From Tsukamurella sp. TY48 (GTDB taxonomy: Bacteria > Actinomycetota > Actinomycetes > Mycobacteriales > Mycobacteriaceae), in contig NZ_BPMV01000002.1 in NCBI RefSeq assembly GCF_019656655.1, forward strand, positions 744,001-808,000: DNA of 64,000 bases, read 5' to 3'. The notes beneath the pieces are model-generated. The model worked only from the letters and a program-made list of their open reading frames with translations, searched no databases and was not told where the DNA came from. The translations under genes and the position numbers were made by a program. This document shows, piece after piece, positions 9,031 to 18,432 of this stretch. The first letter of the stretch is position 1; every line of letters starts with the position of its first letter.

Positions 9031-10134
9031 TTCTGCCGCGAGCTGACCGCAGGCCGCGGCGATCTCCTGGCCGCGGGTATCGCGCACGGTGCACGAGACG
9101 CCCTGCGCGATCACCCGGCGCACGAACTCGTCCTGCCGGTCCTTCGGCGAGGCGTCCCACTCGCTGCCCGGCGTCGGGTTGAGCGGGATCAGGTTGACGT
9201 GCGCGAACTGGCCCAGCTTCTTGCGCAGCTTCTCGCCCAGCATGTCGGCCCGCCAGGGCTGATCGTTCACGTCCCGGATCAGGGCGTACTCGATGGAGAC
9301 GCGGCGGCCGGTCTTATCGGCGTAGTAGCGGGCCGCGTCCAGCACCTCGGCCACGCTCCACCGGTTGTTCACCGGCACCAGGGTGTCGCGGAGCTCGTCG
9401 TCGGGGGTGTGCAGCGAGACGGCGAGCGTCACCGACAGGCCCTCGTCGGCCAGCTTCCGGATCGCGGGCGCGAGGCCCACGGTGCTCACGGTGACGTGGC
9501 GCTGCGAGATACCCAGGCCCTCGGGCGCGGGTGCGACGATCCGGCGCACGGCCTGCACCACCCGCTTGTAGTTGGCGAGCGGCTCCCCCATGCCCATGAA
9601 GACGACGTTCGACAGGCGCCCCGGCCCGCCGGCCACGTCACCGTCCTGCATGGCCTTCGCGGCACTACGGACCTGGTCGACGATCTCGGCGGTGGAGAGG
9701 TTGCGATCGAGGCCGCCCTGGCCGGTGGCGCAGAACGGGCACGCCATACCGCAGCCGGCCTGGCTGGAGATACACAGCGTGGCGCGGTCGGTGTACCGCA
9801 TGAGCACCGATTCGAGCAGCGTGCCGTCGTGCAGGCGCCACAGCGTCTTGCGGGTGGTGCCGCTGTCGGTGGCGATGTGCCGCACGGGCGTCATCAGCTC
9901 GGGCAGGAGCGCCTCGCCGACGGTGCCGCGCGCGGCGGCCGGGAGATCGGTCATCGTGGCCGCGTCGGCCTCGAGCCGGCCGTAGTAGTGACGGGCGAGC
10001 TGGTTCGCGCGGAACTTGGGCAGACCGAGGTCGACGACGGCCTGCTGCAGCTCGTCGTCGGTGAGGTCGGCCAGGTGGCGCGGGGGCTTGCCGCGCTTGG
10101 GCGCGTCGAACACCAGGGGCAGAGAAGTACTCAT
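9019..10134 (-). CDS. rlmN: Dual-specificity 23S rRNA/tRNA adenine C2-methyltransferase RlmN
   Basis: 371 residues. This radical-SAM enzyme methylates A2503 of 23S rRNA and A37 of some tRNAs. The cluster motif CGMACPFC (CxxxCxxC) is visible, along with VVFMGMGEP, the SAM-binding VSTVGL and VSLHTPDD. The resolving cysteine near the C-terminus is in [11 protein letters not shown] chose ATG 10134 because GGAG lies five bases before it; a GTG two codons upstream is the alternative. Its end overlaps the terminator of the convergent DUF2631 gene. Confidence 0.95.
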   Translation of the reverse strand: MSTSLPLVFDAPKRGKPPRHLADLTDDELQQAVVDLGLPKFRANQLARHYYGRLEADAATMTDLPAAARGTVGEALLPELMTPVRHIATDSGTTRKTLWRLHDGTLLESVLMRYTDRATLCISSQAGCGMACPFCATGQGGLDRNLSTAEIVDQVRSAAKAMQDGDVAGGPGRLSNVVFMGMGEPLANYKRVVQAVRRIVAPAPEGLGISQRHVTVSTVGLAPAIRKLADEGLSVTLAVSLHTPDDELRDTLVPVNNRWSVAEVLDAARYYADKTGRRVSIEYALIRDVNDQPWRADMLGEKLRKKLGQFAHVNLIPLNPTPGSEWDASPKDRQDEFVRRVIAQGVSCTVRDTRGQEIAAACGQLAAEENA

Positions 10135-10191
10135 GTCCACTCCAGTGTCCCATGGTTTCGCAGTGCGCGATCAGGTGGCAGGATATGCCGC

Positions 10192-10572
10192 ATGGCAGCG
10201 AACGAAGACCGTGTTCGGGACAGCGAAGAGCCCGTGAAGATTCCGGCCTCGACCGACCCCGAGGAACAGTCCGGCGCGCCCGCGAAGAAGGACGGCGGGG
10301 TGACTCTCGACGCCTACGACCAGGTCAAGCACACCCGGTCGGCGTCGCTGTGGTCCGGGCTGGTCGGTGGCGCGGTGATCCTGCTCGTACTGCTCGCCTT
10401 CATCGTGCAGAACCAGCAGAACACCCAGATCAACCTGCTGTTCTGGGAGGCGAACCTGCCGCTGGGCGTGTCCCTGCTGATCGCGGCCATCCTGGGCGCG
10501 CTCGTCGTGGGTTCCGCGGGCGGCCTGCGGATCTTCCAGCTGCGCCGCGCCGCGAAGAAGCTGCGCGACTGA
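10192..10572 (+). CDS. LapA-domain (DUF1049) membrane protein
   Basis: 126 residues. A charged N-terminal ~50 residues precede two helices (LVGGAVILLVLLAFIVQN and LGVSLLIAAILGALVVGS) joined by the diagnostic NTQINLLFWEANLPLG loop, and a basic tail FQLRRAAKKL. That is the LapA/DUF1049 domain, known from lipopolysaccharide-assembly protein A in proteobacteria. In actinobacteria, which lack LPS, its role is not established. It is divergent from rlmN (about 57 bases between start codons) and followed by an MFS gene after 49 bases. Confidence 0.82.
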   Translation: MAANEDRVRDSEEPVKIPASTDPEEQSGAPAKKDGGVTLDAYDQVKHTRSASLWSGLVGGAVILLVLLAFIVQNQQNTQINLLFWEANLPLGVSLLIAAILGALVVGSAGGLRIFQLRRAAKKLRD

Positions 10573-10621
10573 CATCCGGGCCGCCGTGAGCGCGACCGCG
10601 CCTCGGTGAAACGATGGGCGC

Positions 10622-11896
10622 ATGCGTGCGTGGGTCGTCTGGTCGGTGGCGACGTTCGCCTATGTGATCGGTGTGCTGCAACGCACCTCGTTCGGGGTGT
10701 CGGGCACCGAGGCCGGTGAGCGGTACGGCGCGGCACCGGCGACGCTGTCCGCGTTCGTCGTGCTGCAGCTCGTGGTCTACGCGGGGATGCAGATCCCGGC
10801 GGGCCTGTTGCTCGACCGGTTCGGGTCGCGTCGGCTCGTGTTCACGGGCGCGATGATCATGGCGGCCGGTCAGATGACGCTCGCGCTCACCGAGTCCCTC
10901 CCCGTGGCCATCGCCGGCCGCGTCGCCGTCGGCGTGGGCGATGCCCTCACCTTCGTCTCGGTGCTGCGTCTGGTGCCCGCGTGGTTCCCGGTGCGCCGCA
11001 TCCCGCTCGTCACCCAGCTGACGGGCATGACCGGTCAGCTCGGCCAGATCCTGTCGGCCGTTCCCTTCCTGGCGCTGCTGCACGCGTCCGGGTGGACACC
11101 CGCCTACGTGGGCGCGGCCAGCCTCGGACTCGTCGCGGCGGTCGCGGTGCTGACGCTGGTCCGGGACGCGCCGCCCGATCGGGTGGCGCCGCGCGTCACC
11201 GTCCGCGTGGGCGACATCCCGGGCATCCTGCGGTCGACGTGGATGCACCCCGGTACCCGTCTCGGTTTCTTCACGCACATGGGCGCGATGTTCTCGGTGA
11301 CCGCCTTCATGCTGATGTGGGGCGTGCCCTATCTGACTCTCGGACAGGGACTCCCGTCGAGTACGGCGGGTGCGATCGTCAGCTTCGGTGTGGTCGCGAC
11401 GCTGGCATCGGGCCCCGTGATCGGCTACCTCACCGGTCGCTTCCCGCTGCGCCGCTCGTGGATGGTGATCGCGATCATCCTGGGGAGCGCCGCGGTGTGG
11501 ACGGTGGTCCTGGTGCGCGACGAGCCGTCCCCCGTCTGGCTGCTGACGCTGCTGGTCCTGGTGATCTCGGTGGGCGGTCCGAGTTCGGCCATCGGCTTCG
11601 ATTACGCGCGCTCGTTCAACACCACCCGGGTGTTGGGCACCGCGCAGGGCATGGTGAACATCGGCGGCTTCCTGGCGAGCCTGGTGCTGATCCAGGCGAT
11701 GGGCTCGATCATGGGCTCGGGCGCAGGTCTCAGCTTCGACGGCTTCCGCGCCGCCTGGATGGCGCAGTACCCGCTGTGGGCGATCGCTCTGATCGGCGTG
11801 ATCGTGACCCGCCGCAAGGCGCGTCGCCGGGAGAACATCACGCCGCGACCGCTGCGCGAGGTGGTGCGGCGGCGCCCGGCGAATCCGGCCGGCTAG
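10622..11896 (+). CDS. MFS transporter
   Basis: 424 residues with twelve predicted helices. The cytoplasmic loop after helix 2 has the MFS signature GLLLDRFGSRRLV, and the sixth-to-seventh loop is long and basic. The substrate is unknown; the sequence is closest in style to nitrate/organic-anion-type MFS proteins, but that is a weak impression. Its stop codon and that of convergent cdsA share the palindrome CTAG, giving a three- to four-base overlap and no room for a terminator between them. Confidence 0.8.
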   Translation: MRAWVVWSVATFAYVIGVLQRTSFGVSGTEAGERYGAAPATLSAFVVLQLVVYAGMQIPAGLLLDRFGSRRLVFTGAMIMAAGQMTLALTESLPVAIAGRVAVGVGDALTFVSVLRLVPAWFPVRRIPLVTQLTGMTGQLGQILSAVPFLALLHASGWTPAYVGAASLGLVAAVAVLTLVRDAPPDRVAPRVTVRVGDIPGILRSTWMHPGTRLGFFTHMGAMFSVTAFMLMWGVPYLTLGQGLPSSTAGAIVSFGVVATLASGPVIGYLTGRFPLRRSWMVIAIILGSAAVWTVVLVRDEPSPVWLLTLLVLVISVGGPSSAIGFDYARSFNTTRVLGTAQGMVNIGGFLASLVLIQAMGSIMGSGAGLSFDGFRAAWMAQYPLWAIALIGVIVTRRKARRRENITPRPLREVVRRRPANPAG

Positions 11897-12786
11897 CTCC
11901 CCATCAACGCGGTGAGCGCGGCCCACACCACGACGGCGCTGGGCAGCAGCGAGTCCAGGCGGTCCATGAGGCCGCCGTGGCCGGGCAGCAGGGTGCCCAT
12001 GTCCTTGATCCCCAGATCGCGCTTGACCTGCGATTCCAGCAGGTCGCCGAGGGTTGCGGTGATCACCACGACGGGCCCCAGCAGCAGGCCCCACACCGGG
12101 TTCACATCGAGCAGGTACTTCAGCACCAGCACGGCGCCGATCGCGCCCGCGACCATCGAGCCGGCGAAGCCCTCCCAGGACTTCTTCGGGCTGATCGCGG
12201 GCACCATCGGATGCTTGCCGAAGAGCACTCCGGCGGCGTATCCGCCCACGTCGGAGCACACGACCAGGATGATGAGCGCCGCCACGCGCTGCGGCCCGCG
12301 GTTGTCGGGCAGCACGAGCATCGCGCCGAACGACGCGAACAGCGGGATCCAGGCGAGCACGAAGACGGTGGTGGAGATGTCGCGGGTGAAGGAGTTCGGG
12401 GCGGCGGTGCTCTGATGTCCCAGGAGCCGCCAGATCATCGACACCAGCACGGTGGCGGTGAACGCGGCGAGCACGCCCTCGGGGCCGAGCGGCCAGCACA
12501 GCCAGATGATGGCCTGGCCGCCGATCAGCATCGGCCACAGTTCGAGGTTGGTGCCGGCGGCGCGGAACCGCTTGACCACCTCCCAGGTGGCCACCGCCAC
12601 GGCGGCGGCGACGAGCGGCACCCACAGGTGCGGAGCGAACACCAGGATCGCGACGATCATCGCGCCCAGGCTCACGCCCACCGCGATGGCGGCGGGCAGG
12701 TTGCGTCCGGCACTGATCTGCCGCTTGGCCGGCGGCGCAGATCCGGCGCCGGGATCTCCGGTCGCCGATTCCGGGGTATCAGCCAC
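11893..12786 (-). CDS. cdsA: Phosphatidate cytidylyltransferase (CDP-diglyceride synthase)
   Basis: 297 residues with about eight membrane helices. It makes CDP-diacylglycerol from phosphatidic acid and CTP for phospholipid synthesis. The family signature near the C-terminus is complete: SKKSWEGFAGSM, then GDLLESQVKRDLGIKD and GHGGLMDRLDSLL. The hydrophilic N-terminal ~35 residues (Pro/Ala-rich) are typical of actinobacterial CdsA. It starts at GTG 12786, two bases after the stop of frr, and belongs to the pyrH-frr-cdsA operon. Confidence 0.95.
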   Translation of the reverse strand: MADTPESATGDPGAGSAPPAKRQISAGRNLPAAIAVGVSLGAMIVAILVFAPHLWVPLVAAAVAVATWEVVKRFRAAGTNLELWPMLIGGQAIIWLCWPLGPEGVLAAFTATVLVSMIWRLLGHQSTAAPNSFTRDISTTVFVLAWIPLFASFGAMLVLPDNRGPQRVAALIILVVCSDVGGYAAGVLFGKHPMVPAISPKKSWEGFAGSMVAGAIGAVLVLKYLLDVNPVWGLLLGPVVVITATLGDLLESQVKRDLGIKDMGTLLPGHGGLMDRLDSLLPSAVVVWAALTALMGS

Positions 12787-12788
12787 GG

Positions 12789-13346
12789 CTAGACCTCCAT
12801 CAGATCGGCTTCCTTGTGCTTGACCAGGTCATCGATCTGCGCCACGTACTTGGCGGTCGTCTTGTCGAGGTCCTTCTCGGCGCGTGCCACGTCGTCCTCG
12901 CCGGCGTCGCCGTCCTTCTCGATCTTGGCGAGCTGCTCATTGGCCTTGCGACGCACGTTGCGGATGGAGACCTTCGCGTCCTCGCCCTTGCTCTTGACCT
13001 GCTTGACCAGGTCGCGGCGGCGTTCCTCGGTGAGCTGCGGGATCGCGACGCGGATGAGCTGCCCGTCGTTGGTCGGGTTCACGCCGAGATCGGAGTTGCG
13101 GATCGCGGTCTCGATGTTGCCCAGCTGGTTGGCCTCGTAGGGCTTGATCACCACGAGGCGGGCCTCGGGGGTGGTGATGGAGCTGATCTGCGTGATCGGC
13201 GTGGGCGAGCCGTAGTAGTCCACGACCACCTTCGAGAACATCGAGGGGTTCGCGCGACCGGTGCGGATCGACTGAAAGTCCTCCCGGGCCACCGAGACGG
13301 CCTTCTCCATCTTCTCCTCGGCGTCGAAGAGTGCTTCGTCGATCAC
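12789..13346 (-). CDS. frr: Ribosome recycling factor
   Basis: 185 residues, the normal size. RRF splits post-termination ribosomes together with EF-G. Recognisable segments are [41 protein letters not shown] and [11 protein letters not shown]. It follows pyrH after 48 bases, an order conserved in most bacteria. Confidence 0.97.
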   Translation of the reverse strand: MIDEALFDAEEKMEKAVSVAREDFQSIRTGRANPSMFSKVVVDYYGSPTPITQISSITTPEARLVVIKPYEANQLGNIETAIRNSDLGVNPTNDGQLIRVAIPQLTEERRRDLVKQVKSKGEDAKVSIRNVRRKANEQLAKIEKDGDAGEDDVARAEKDLDKTTAKYVAQIDDLVKHKEADLMEV

Positions 13347-13394
13347 TGGTTTCGTCCTTCGTTCGTCAGTCGGTGAGGGGTGCGCGGCGGTCCG

Positions 13395-14162
13395 TCAGGG
13401 GCGGACCAGCGTGCCGATCTTGTGGCCGGCGACGGCGCGGGCGATGTTCCCCTCCACCAGGAGATTGAACACCAGCATCGGCATCTTGTTGTCCATGCAG
13501 AGGCTGAAGGCCGTCGCGTCGGCCACCTTGAGGCCCTTTTCCAGCGCCTCGCGGTGGGTGATCTCGGTGAACATGGTGGCATCGGGGTTGGTGCGCGGGT
13601 CGCTGTCGTAGACGCCGTCCACGGCCTTGGCCATGAGCACCACCTCGGCGCCGATCTCCAGCGCGCGCTGTGCGGCGGTGGTGTCGGTGGAGAAGTAGGG
13701 CATGCCCATGCCCGCGCCGAAGATCACCACGCGGCCCTTCTCCAGGTGCCGCCGGGCACGCAGCGGCAGGTAGGGCTCCGCGACCTGACCCATGGTGATG
13801 GCCGTCTGCACGCGGGTGTCCACGCCCTCCTTCTGCAGGAAGTCCTGCAGAGCGAGGCAGTTCATCACGGTGCCGAGCATGCCCATGTAATCGGACCGGG
13901 CGCGGTCCATGCCGCGGTTCTGCAGTTCGGCGCCGCGGAAGAAGTTGCCTCCGCCGATCACCACCGCGACCTCGTGGCCGCTGCGGGCCACTTCGGCGAT
14001 CTGCTGCGCGACGGTGCTCACCACGTCGGGGTCGAGGCCCACCTCGCCGCCGCCGAACATCTCACCGCCCAGCTTGAGCAGCACGCGCTTGTAGCCGTGC
14101 CGCCCCTGTTCCTGTGGAGAGTCCTGCTGGGTTCCTTGGGCAACGTCTGTCACGGACCCCAT
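13395..14162 (-). CDS. pyrH: Uridylate kinase (UMP kinase)
   Basis: 255 residues of the amino-acid-kinase fold. It phosphorylates UMP to UDP. The nucleotide-binding [11 protein letters not shown] near residue 30, [11 protein letters not shown], the [15 protein letters not shown] helix and the [14 protein letters not shown] loop are diagnostic of bacterial PyrH. The start ATG (14162) lies one base from the stop of the upstream SGNH hydrolase gene, so pyrH may also receive transcription from it. Confidence 0.96.
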   Translation of the reverse strand: MGSVTDVAQGTQQDSPQEQGRHGYKRVLLKLGGEMFGGGEVGLDPDVVSTVAQQIAEVARSGHEVAVVIGGGNFFRGAELQNRGMDRARSDYMGMLGTVMNCLALQDFLQKEGVDTRVQTAITMGQVAEPYLPLRARRHLEKGRVVIFGAGMGMPYFSTDTTAAQRALEIGAEVVLMAKAVDGVYDSDPRTNPDATMFTEITHREALEKGLKVADATAFSLCMDNKMPMLVFNLLVEGNIARAVAGHKIGTLVRP

Positions 14163-14163
14163 C

Positions 14164-15087
14164 CTATGCGGGCCGATCGATTCCTCGGAGCCGGTCCTCG
14201 ATCAGGTTGCCCACGGCGCGTTGTCCGGCGAGGGTCGGGTGCAGTCCGTTGGCCTCGGGCTCCTGCTCCTTGAGCTTCACTCCGCCCAGGGCCACATAGG
14301 GATCCGGCGAGCAGGCGGGCCGTTCGGTGGGCGGCGCGATGTAGAGGGCGCCGCGGTCGGCGGCCACCTCGGCGATGAGCTGTTCCATGCCGCGGTACCA
14401 GCGGCGCCAGTGGTCGACGTTCTCCGCGGGGATGCCCGCGCTGTCGAGGCACGCGGCGTTCTCCGGGCCGGACAGTGTGAACAGCGGCAGGTAGCCGACG
14501 AGCACGATGCGCACGTCCGGTGCGGCCGCCTTGCGGATCGCGTCGACGGTGGCCGCGTACTGGGCCCGCACGAAGGCCCATCCCTGGGTGCCGGGGAGGT
14601 TCTGTTCGGAGACGGCACGGCATTGCTCGTCCGGCTCGGCGAAGCAGTGCATCACCACTCCCCCGAAGCCCATCGAGTTCGCACCCGCGAGAACGGTCAC
14701 CAGGCGGGTGTACGGCCCCACCCCGTACAGCTGCGGTGAGGTGTTCGGCTTCGGCGAGGGCTGCGTCAGATCGTCGAGAGTGGCGCCGGCGCACGCCCGG
14801 TCGGTGAAGGAGTAGGGCTGCAGCCGCTGGGCCAGCACGTGGCCGAGATCGTCGCCGTTGCGGGTGCACAGGTCCATCGCCTGCACCTTGCGGTGCGAGC
14901 CGGACGTCGCGTAGCTGTCGCCCATGGACACGTACTGGGCGCCGCCGGGAAGGTCGGGGATGTAGCTGGTCGCATTCGACTGGTAGTGCACGTAGCCGCT
15001 GCCGCCGCCGATGAAGGTGGAGGCCGCAGTCACCAGGATCAGGCACATCACGAGCGCGGCTGCGATCGCACGACGGGTCCTGGGCAC
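14164..15087 (-). CDS. Exported SGNH/GDSL-type hydrolase
   Basis: About 307 residues from GTG 15087; a TTG at 15111 is an alternative. An N-terminal hydrophobic helix ([18 protein letters not shown]) suggests a signal peptide or anchor. The SGNH nucleophile block is [11 protein letters not shown], the oxyanion Asn block is [12 protein letters not shown], and the C-terminal histidine is in [10 protein letters not shown]. In canonical enzymes an Asp lies three residues before that His; here it is Asn. Six cysteines probably form disulfides, as in secreted actinobacterial esterases of the Rv-type SGNH group. The substrate is not evident. Stop and pyrH start are one base apart. Confidence 0.82.
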   Translation of the reverse strand: MPRTRRAIAAALVMCLILVTAASTFIGGGSGYVHYQSNATSYIPDLPGGAQYVSMGDSYATSGSHRKVQAMDLCTRNGDDLGHVLAQRLQPYSFTDRACAGATLDDLTQPSPKPNTSPQLYGVGPYTRLVTVLAGANSMGFGGVVMHCFAEPDEQCRAVSEQNLPGTQGWAFVRAQYAATVDAIRKAAAPDVRIVLVGYLPLFTLSGPENAACLDSAGIPAENVDHWRRWYRGMEQLIAEVAADRGALYIAPPTERPACSPDPYVALGGVKLKEQEPEANGLHPTLAGQRAVGNLIEDRLRGIDRPA

Positions 15088-15097
15088 CCCGGCGACA

Positions 15098-15883
15098 CTA
15101 CACAGCCGCAAACTCGCCTTCTCGCAGCGCGAGGTAGGCCGACGGAGTCATCCCCAGGAAATCGCGCACCTCGCGGCTCAGATGCGCCTGGTCGGAGAAT
15201 CCGCGCCGGGCGGCGATCTCGGCGGGCCTGCCGCCGGCCTCGAGGTCGCGCCGGGCGGCGTCGAAGCGCATGAGGCGCGCCGCGGCCTTGATGCTCATGC
15301 CGAACTCGGCGGAGAACTTCATCGCCAGGTAGCGGGCCGACCACCCCGACCGCTGGGTGAGGTCGGCCACGGTGACCGCGCCCCGGTGACGGGCGAGGTG
15401 GGCCCAGGCGGCGGCCGCGTCGGGCTGTACCTGGCGTGCGGTGCTCGCGTGCCGGGCGAGGACGCCCGCCGCGACGCGGGCGCGGTCGGCGGGTGCGGCG
15501 GCACCGACCCGGCCGGCCAGTTCGGCGGCGAGCTCGGGGTGCAGGTCGGTGAGTTCGATCGCCTCGCCGCCGAGTTCGGCCGCGGGGGCGCCGGTCAGGG
15601 CCCGGACCAGGCTCGGCGGCAGGTCCACTTGGACGCCGCGTTGCAGGCCCTCGTGGTGCACCAGGTAGGGCGCGTGGTGCATCCCCGAGATGCAGACCCG
15701 GAAGCTGGTCCTGCCGTCGAGGCCCGGCCCCGTGAGGTCGAGGCCGTCACCGAGGTCGATGATCAGGGTGAGGGCCGGCGACGGGACGGCGAGGTGGGTG
15801 CCCGGGAGCACTCCGCCGATGTCGTACGCCACCGTGCGGGCGACGCCGGGCTCGGCTAGCCCGCGTACGTACCGAAACTCCAC
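15098..15883 (-). CDS. AraC-family transcriptional regulator
   Basis: 261 residues. The C-terminal ~100 form two helix-turn-helix motifs (VADLTQRSGWSARYLAMKF and PAEIAARRGFSDQAHLSREV) and end with FLGMTPSAYL, the classic AraC tail. The N-terminal part is a cupin-like sensor in which HHAPYLVHHEG is histidine-rich. The GTG start lies 28 bases inside the upstream VOC gene, so the two are translationally coupled. It probably controls that pair or nearby genes; the ligand is unknown. Confidence 0.85.
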   Translation of the reverse strand: MEFRYVRGLAEPGVARTVAYDIGGVLPGTHLAVPSPALTLIIDLGDGLDLTGPGLDGRTSFRVCISGMHHAPYLVHHEGLQRGVQVDLPPSLVRALTGAPAAELGGEAIELTDLHPELAAELAGRVGAAAPADRARVAAGVLARHASTARQVQPDAAAAWAHLARHRGAVTVADLTQRSGWSARYLAMKFSAEFGMSIKAAARLMRFDAARRDLEAGGRPAEIAARRGFSDQAHLSREVRDFLGMTPSAYLALREGEFAAV

Positions 15884-16251
15884 GTGTTGCCCTCCGGGTC
15901 GGCGATGGAGAAGCCTCGGGACCCATAGTCCTCTTCGGCCATGTCGCGCACCAGCGTGGCCTTCAGCTCGGTGGCGCGGGCGTACACGGCGTCGGGGTCG
16001 GTGACCACCACGTAGAGGCTGCCGCTTCCGGTGGGGACGGAGAAGGTCTTGTCCTGTTTGCAGGCGCTGTGGATCATGACGCGCCCGCCGTCGGGCCAGA
16101 GCATCTCGGAGTGGATCACCTCGCCGTCACCGTCGCCCTCGACGAGGATGCCGTCCTCGAAGCCGAGGCGGCGCAGCCATTCCCGCGCCGCGAGCGGATC
16201 GGTGTAGGTGAGTCCGGGCCAGATGTTGCTGTCTGTGCGTGTGGTGTTCAT
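15856..16251 (-). CDS. VOC-family (glyoxalase/bleomycin-resistance fold) protein
   Basis: 131 residues. A pair of beta-alpha-beta-beta-beta units is recognisable, with LTYTDPLAAREWLRRLGF at the start and RGFSIADPEGNTWSFGTY at the end, the DPEGN turn being a VOC hallmark. Metal-ligand positions are not fully canonical, so it may bind a small molecule instead of catalysing. It overlaps the following AraC gene by 28 bases, suggesting a sensor or detoxification partner. Confidence 0.8.
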   Translation of the reverse strand: MNTTRTDSNIWPGLTYTDPLAAREWLRRLGFEDGILVEGDGDGEVIHSEMLWPDGGRVMIHSACKQDKTFSVPTGSGSLYVVVTDPDAVYARATELKATLVRDMAEEDYGSRGFSIADPEGNTWSFGTYAG

Positions 16252-16390
16252 GCCTCAAGGCTGACAGCCGCCGCGCCGTTCGGGCTTGAAGAAATCCGCA
16301 CGCCTCCATTGGACACAGTTACGACGATGAAAACCGCAGGTCGCGATGCACGGTCACGGTGTCGCAATCGGTGCGACGGCGGAAACGACG

Positions 16391-16423
16391 CGGGCCGGAC
16401 AGTCGTGATGACTGTCCGGCCCG
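16391..16423 (-). terminator. Strong hairpin downstream of tsf
   Basis: A perfect 14-base-pair stem (CGGGCCGGACAGTC, five-base loop GTGAT, GACTGTCCGGCCCG) lies 22 bases beyond the tsf stop. No long T-run follows on the minus strand (CGTCGTTTCC), as is common for terminators in high-GC actinobacteria. It separates the rpsB-tsf operon from the VOC/AraC pair. Confidence 0.8.
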
Positions 16424-16444
16424 GGTCGTTGCTGCGGTGGAGGA

Positions 16445-17269
16445 TTACTCCTGGCCGACCTCGAAGCGGGTGAAGGCGAGCACCTTCACGCCGGCCTCGT
16501 CCAGCACCTGCTGAACCGACTTCTTGCTGTCGGTCACCGACGGCTGGTCGGGGAGGACGGTGTCCTTGTAGTAGGCCACGGTCTTGCCCTCGACGATCTT
16601 CGACAGCGCCTGCTCCGGCTTGCCCTCGGCACGCGCGGTCTCCTCGGCGATGCGACGCTCGTTCTCGATGACGTCGGCCGGAACCTCGTCCCGGCTGGCG
16701 TAGCGCGCCTTGAGCGCGGCCACCTGCATGCCGGCGCCGCGAGCGGCCTCGGCAGCAGCGTCACCCTCGCCCGAGTACGAGACCAGCACGCCCACGGCGG
16801 GCGGCAGGTCCGAGCTGCGCTTGTGCAGGTAGACGGCCACGGGGCCGTCGTACCGAGCGACGCGACGCAGGACCAGCTTCTCGCCCAGCTTGGCCGAGGC
16901 GGCCTCGATGCGAGCGGCGACGGTCTCGCCGTCGATCGTCAGGGCCTCGACGGCCTCGACGGTGGCGGCGTCCGACGCGGCGGCGGCGGTCACGATGGCC
17001 TCGGCCAGCTCCTGGAACTCCGCGTTCTTGGCCACGAAGTCGGTCTCGGAGTTGAGCTCGATGAGCACGCCGTCCTTGGCGGCCACGAGGCCCTCGGCGG
17101 TGGAACGACCGGCACGCTTGCCGACGTCCTTCGCGCCCTTGATGCGCAGCACCTCGACGGCCTTGTCGAAATCGCCGTCGGTCTCGGTGAGCGCGTTCTT
17201 GCAGTCCATCATCCCCGACCCGGTGAGGTCGCGGAGACGCTTGACGTCAGCGGCGGTGTAGTTCGCCAT
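16445..17269 (-). CDS. tsf: Elongation factor Ts
   Basis: 274 residues. EF-Ts recycles EF-Tu·GDP to the GTP form. The N-terminal module [16 protein letters not shown] and the contact motif SETDFVAKN are unmistakable. It follows rpsB by 48 bases in the universally conserved rpsB-tsf operon, and a strong hairpin follows the gene. Confidence 0.98.
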   Translation of the reverse strand: MANYTAADVKRLRDLTGSGMMDCKNALTETDGDFDKAVEVLRIKGAKDVGKRAGRSTAEGLVAAKDGVLIELNSETDFVAKNAEFQELAEAIVTAAAASDAATVEAVEALTIDGETVAARIEAASAKLGEKLVLRRVARYDGPVAVYLHKRSSDLPPAVGVLVSYSGEGDAAAEAARGAGMQVAALKARYASRDEVPADVIENERRIAEETARAEGKPEQALSKIVEGKTVAYYKDTVLPDQPSVTDSKKSVQQVLDEAGVKVLAFTRFEVGQE

Positions 17270-17317
17270 GTATGCGGCTCCTTACGTAAGAGGGAAGGTC
17301 GTGCGACCGGAAAACGA

Positions 17318-18166
17318 TCAGGCTTCCGGGGTCTCGGTGGGCGCCTCGGCCGGAGCCTCGGTGGCCTTGGCCTCGTCCGCCGCGGTGGCGACGGTGGCCG
17401 ACTCCAGGAGCTCCTGCTCCCACTCGGCGAGGGGCTCGCCGGCGCCGGCCTCGGGCTTGGCGTCGCCACCGGCGACACCCGCGCGGGCCTGCACGCCCTC
17501 GGCCACGGCGGAAGCCACGACCTTGGTCAGCAGAGCGGCGGAGCGGATCGCATCGTCGTTACCCGGGATCGGGTAGTCGACGAGGTCGGGATCGCAGTTG
17601 GTGTCGAGGATCGCGATGACCGGGATACCCAGCTTGCGGGCCTCGCCCACGGCGATGTGCTCCTTGTTGGTGTCCACGACCCAGATGGCCGAGGGAACCT
17701 TGGCCATGTCGCGGATACCGCCGAGGGTGCGCTCGAGCTTGTTCTTCTCACGCGTGAGCATGAGGATTTCCTTCTTGGTGCGACCCTCGAAGCCACCGGT
17801 CTGCTCCATGGTCTCCAGCTCCTTCATGCGCTGAAGACGCTTGTGGACCGTCTGGAAGTTGGTGAGCATGCCGCCCAGCCAGCGCTGGTTCACGTAGGGC
17901 ATACCGACGCGGGTCGCCTCTTCGGCGATGCTCTCCTGGGCCTGCTTCTTGGTGCCGACGAAGAGCACGGTGCCGCCGTGGGCAACGGTCTCCTTGACGA
18001 ACTCGTAGGCCTTATCGATGTAGGTCAGCGTCTGCTGCAGATCGATGATGTAGATGCCGTTGCGGTCGGTGAAGATGAAACGCTTCATCTTCGGGTTCCA
18101 CCGGCGGGTCTGATGACCGAAGTGCGCGCCGCTGTCCAGCAGCTGCTTCATGGTTACGACAGCCAT
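17318..18166 (-). CDS. rpsB: 30S ribosomal protein S2
   Basis: 282 residues. The N-terminal [30 protein letters not shown] and [10 protein letters not shown] segments identify S2. The last ~45 residues are an alanine/glutamate-rich acidic extension ([13 protein letters not shown] at the end), longer than in E. coli and typical of actinobacteria. First gene of the rpsB-tsf operon; the 266 bases upstream hold two hairpins. Confidence 0.98.
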   Translation of the reverse strand: MAVVTMKQLLDSGAHFGHQTRRWNPKMKRFIFTDRNGIYIIDLQQTLTYIDKAYEFVKETVAHGGTVLFVGTKKQAQESIAEEATRVGMPYVNQRWLGGMLTNFQTVHKRLQRMKELETMEQTGGFEGRTKKEILMLTREKNKLERTLGGIRDMAKVPSAIWVVDTNKEHIAVGEARKLGIPVIAILDTNCDPDLVDYPIPGNDDAIRSAALLTKVVASAVAEGVQARAGVAGGDAKPEAGAGEPLAEWEQELLESATVATAADEAKATEAPAEAPTETPEA

Positions 18167-18261
18167 GATGCCTCTTTCGTAGTTGCAGTTTCACACGCCG
18201 CGACTGCCCCGAATCCACTGGTCAGCGGTTCGAGACGGTGCGCGGTGTCCTGGTGTTCCGC

Positions 18262-18300
18262 CGCGCTGCACTCCCTCGTGCGAGGGAGACCGCGCTGCAC
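18262..18300 (-). other. Hairpin flanked by direct repeats in the rpsB upstream region
   Basis: CTCCCTCG-TG-CGAGGGAG forms an eight-base-pair hairpin, bracketed by two copies of the nonamer CGCGCTGCA (18262-18270 and 18291-18299). It lies about 100 bases before the rpsB start on the minus strand. It could be an autoregulatory leader element for S2, which represses its own mRNA in other bacteria, or read-through control from the gene upstream. No T-run follows. Confidence 0.35.
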
Positions 18301-18384
18301 GGCACGCCCGTGGGGCGCCTGGGGAACACGCGTAGTCACTCCGCCATCGGGACGGAGCGCGAATCCAGTGTACGCCGCGGGCGA

Positions 18385-18417
18385 CGACCTGCGAAATCGT
18401 CGTTTCAGCGCAGGTCG
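18385..18417 (-). terminator. Candidate terminator after the alanine/glycine symporter gene
   Basis: CGACCTGCG and CGCAGGTCG pair perfectly, and the arms can extend through GAAA/TTTC around a TCGTCG loop with a small bulge. The hairpin starts 16 bases past the symporter stop on the minus strand, the right place for its terminator, and separates it from rpsB. Confidence 0.55.
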
Positions 18418-18432
18418 GCGAACGCGCCGAGG

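Noticed and set aside
10430-12625. 731-codon minus-strand open frame under the MFS and cdsA genes
   Set aside because: Arg/Asp-rich translation with no domain; it is a shadow frame of the MFS gene and cdsA.
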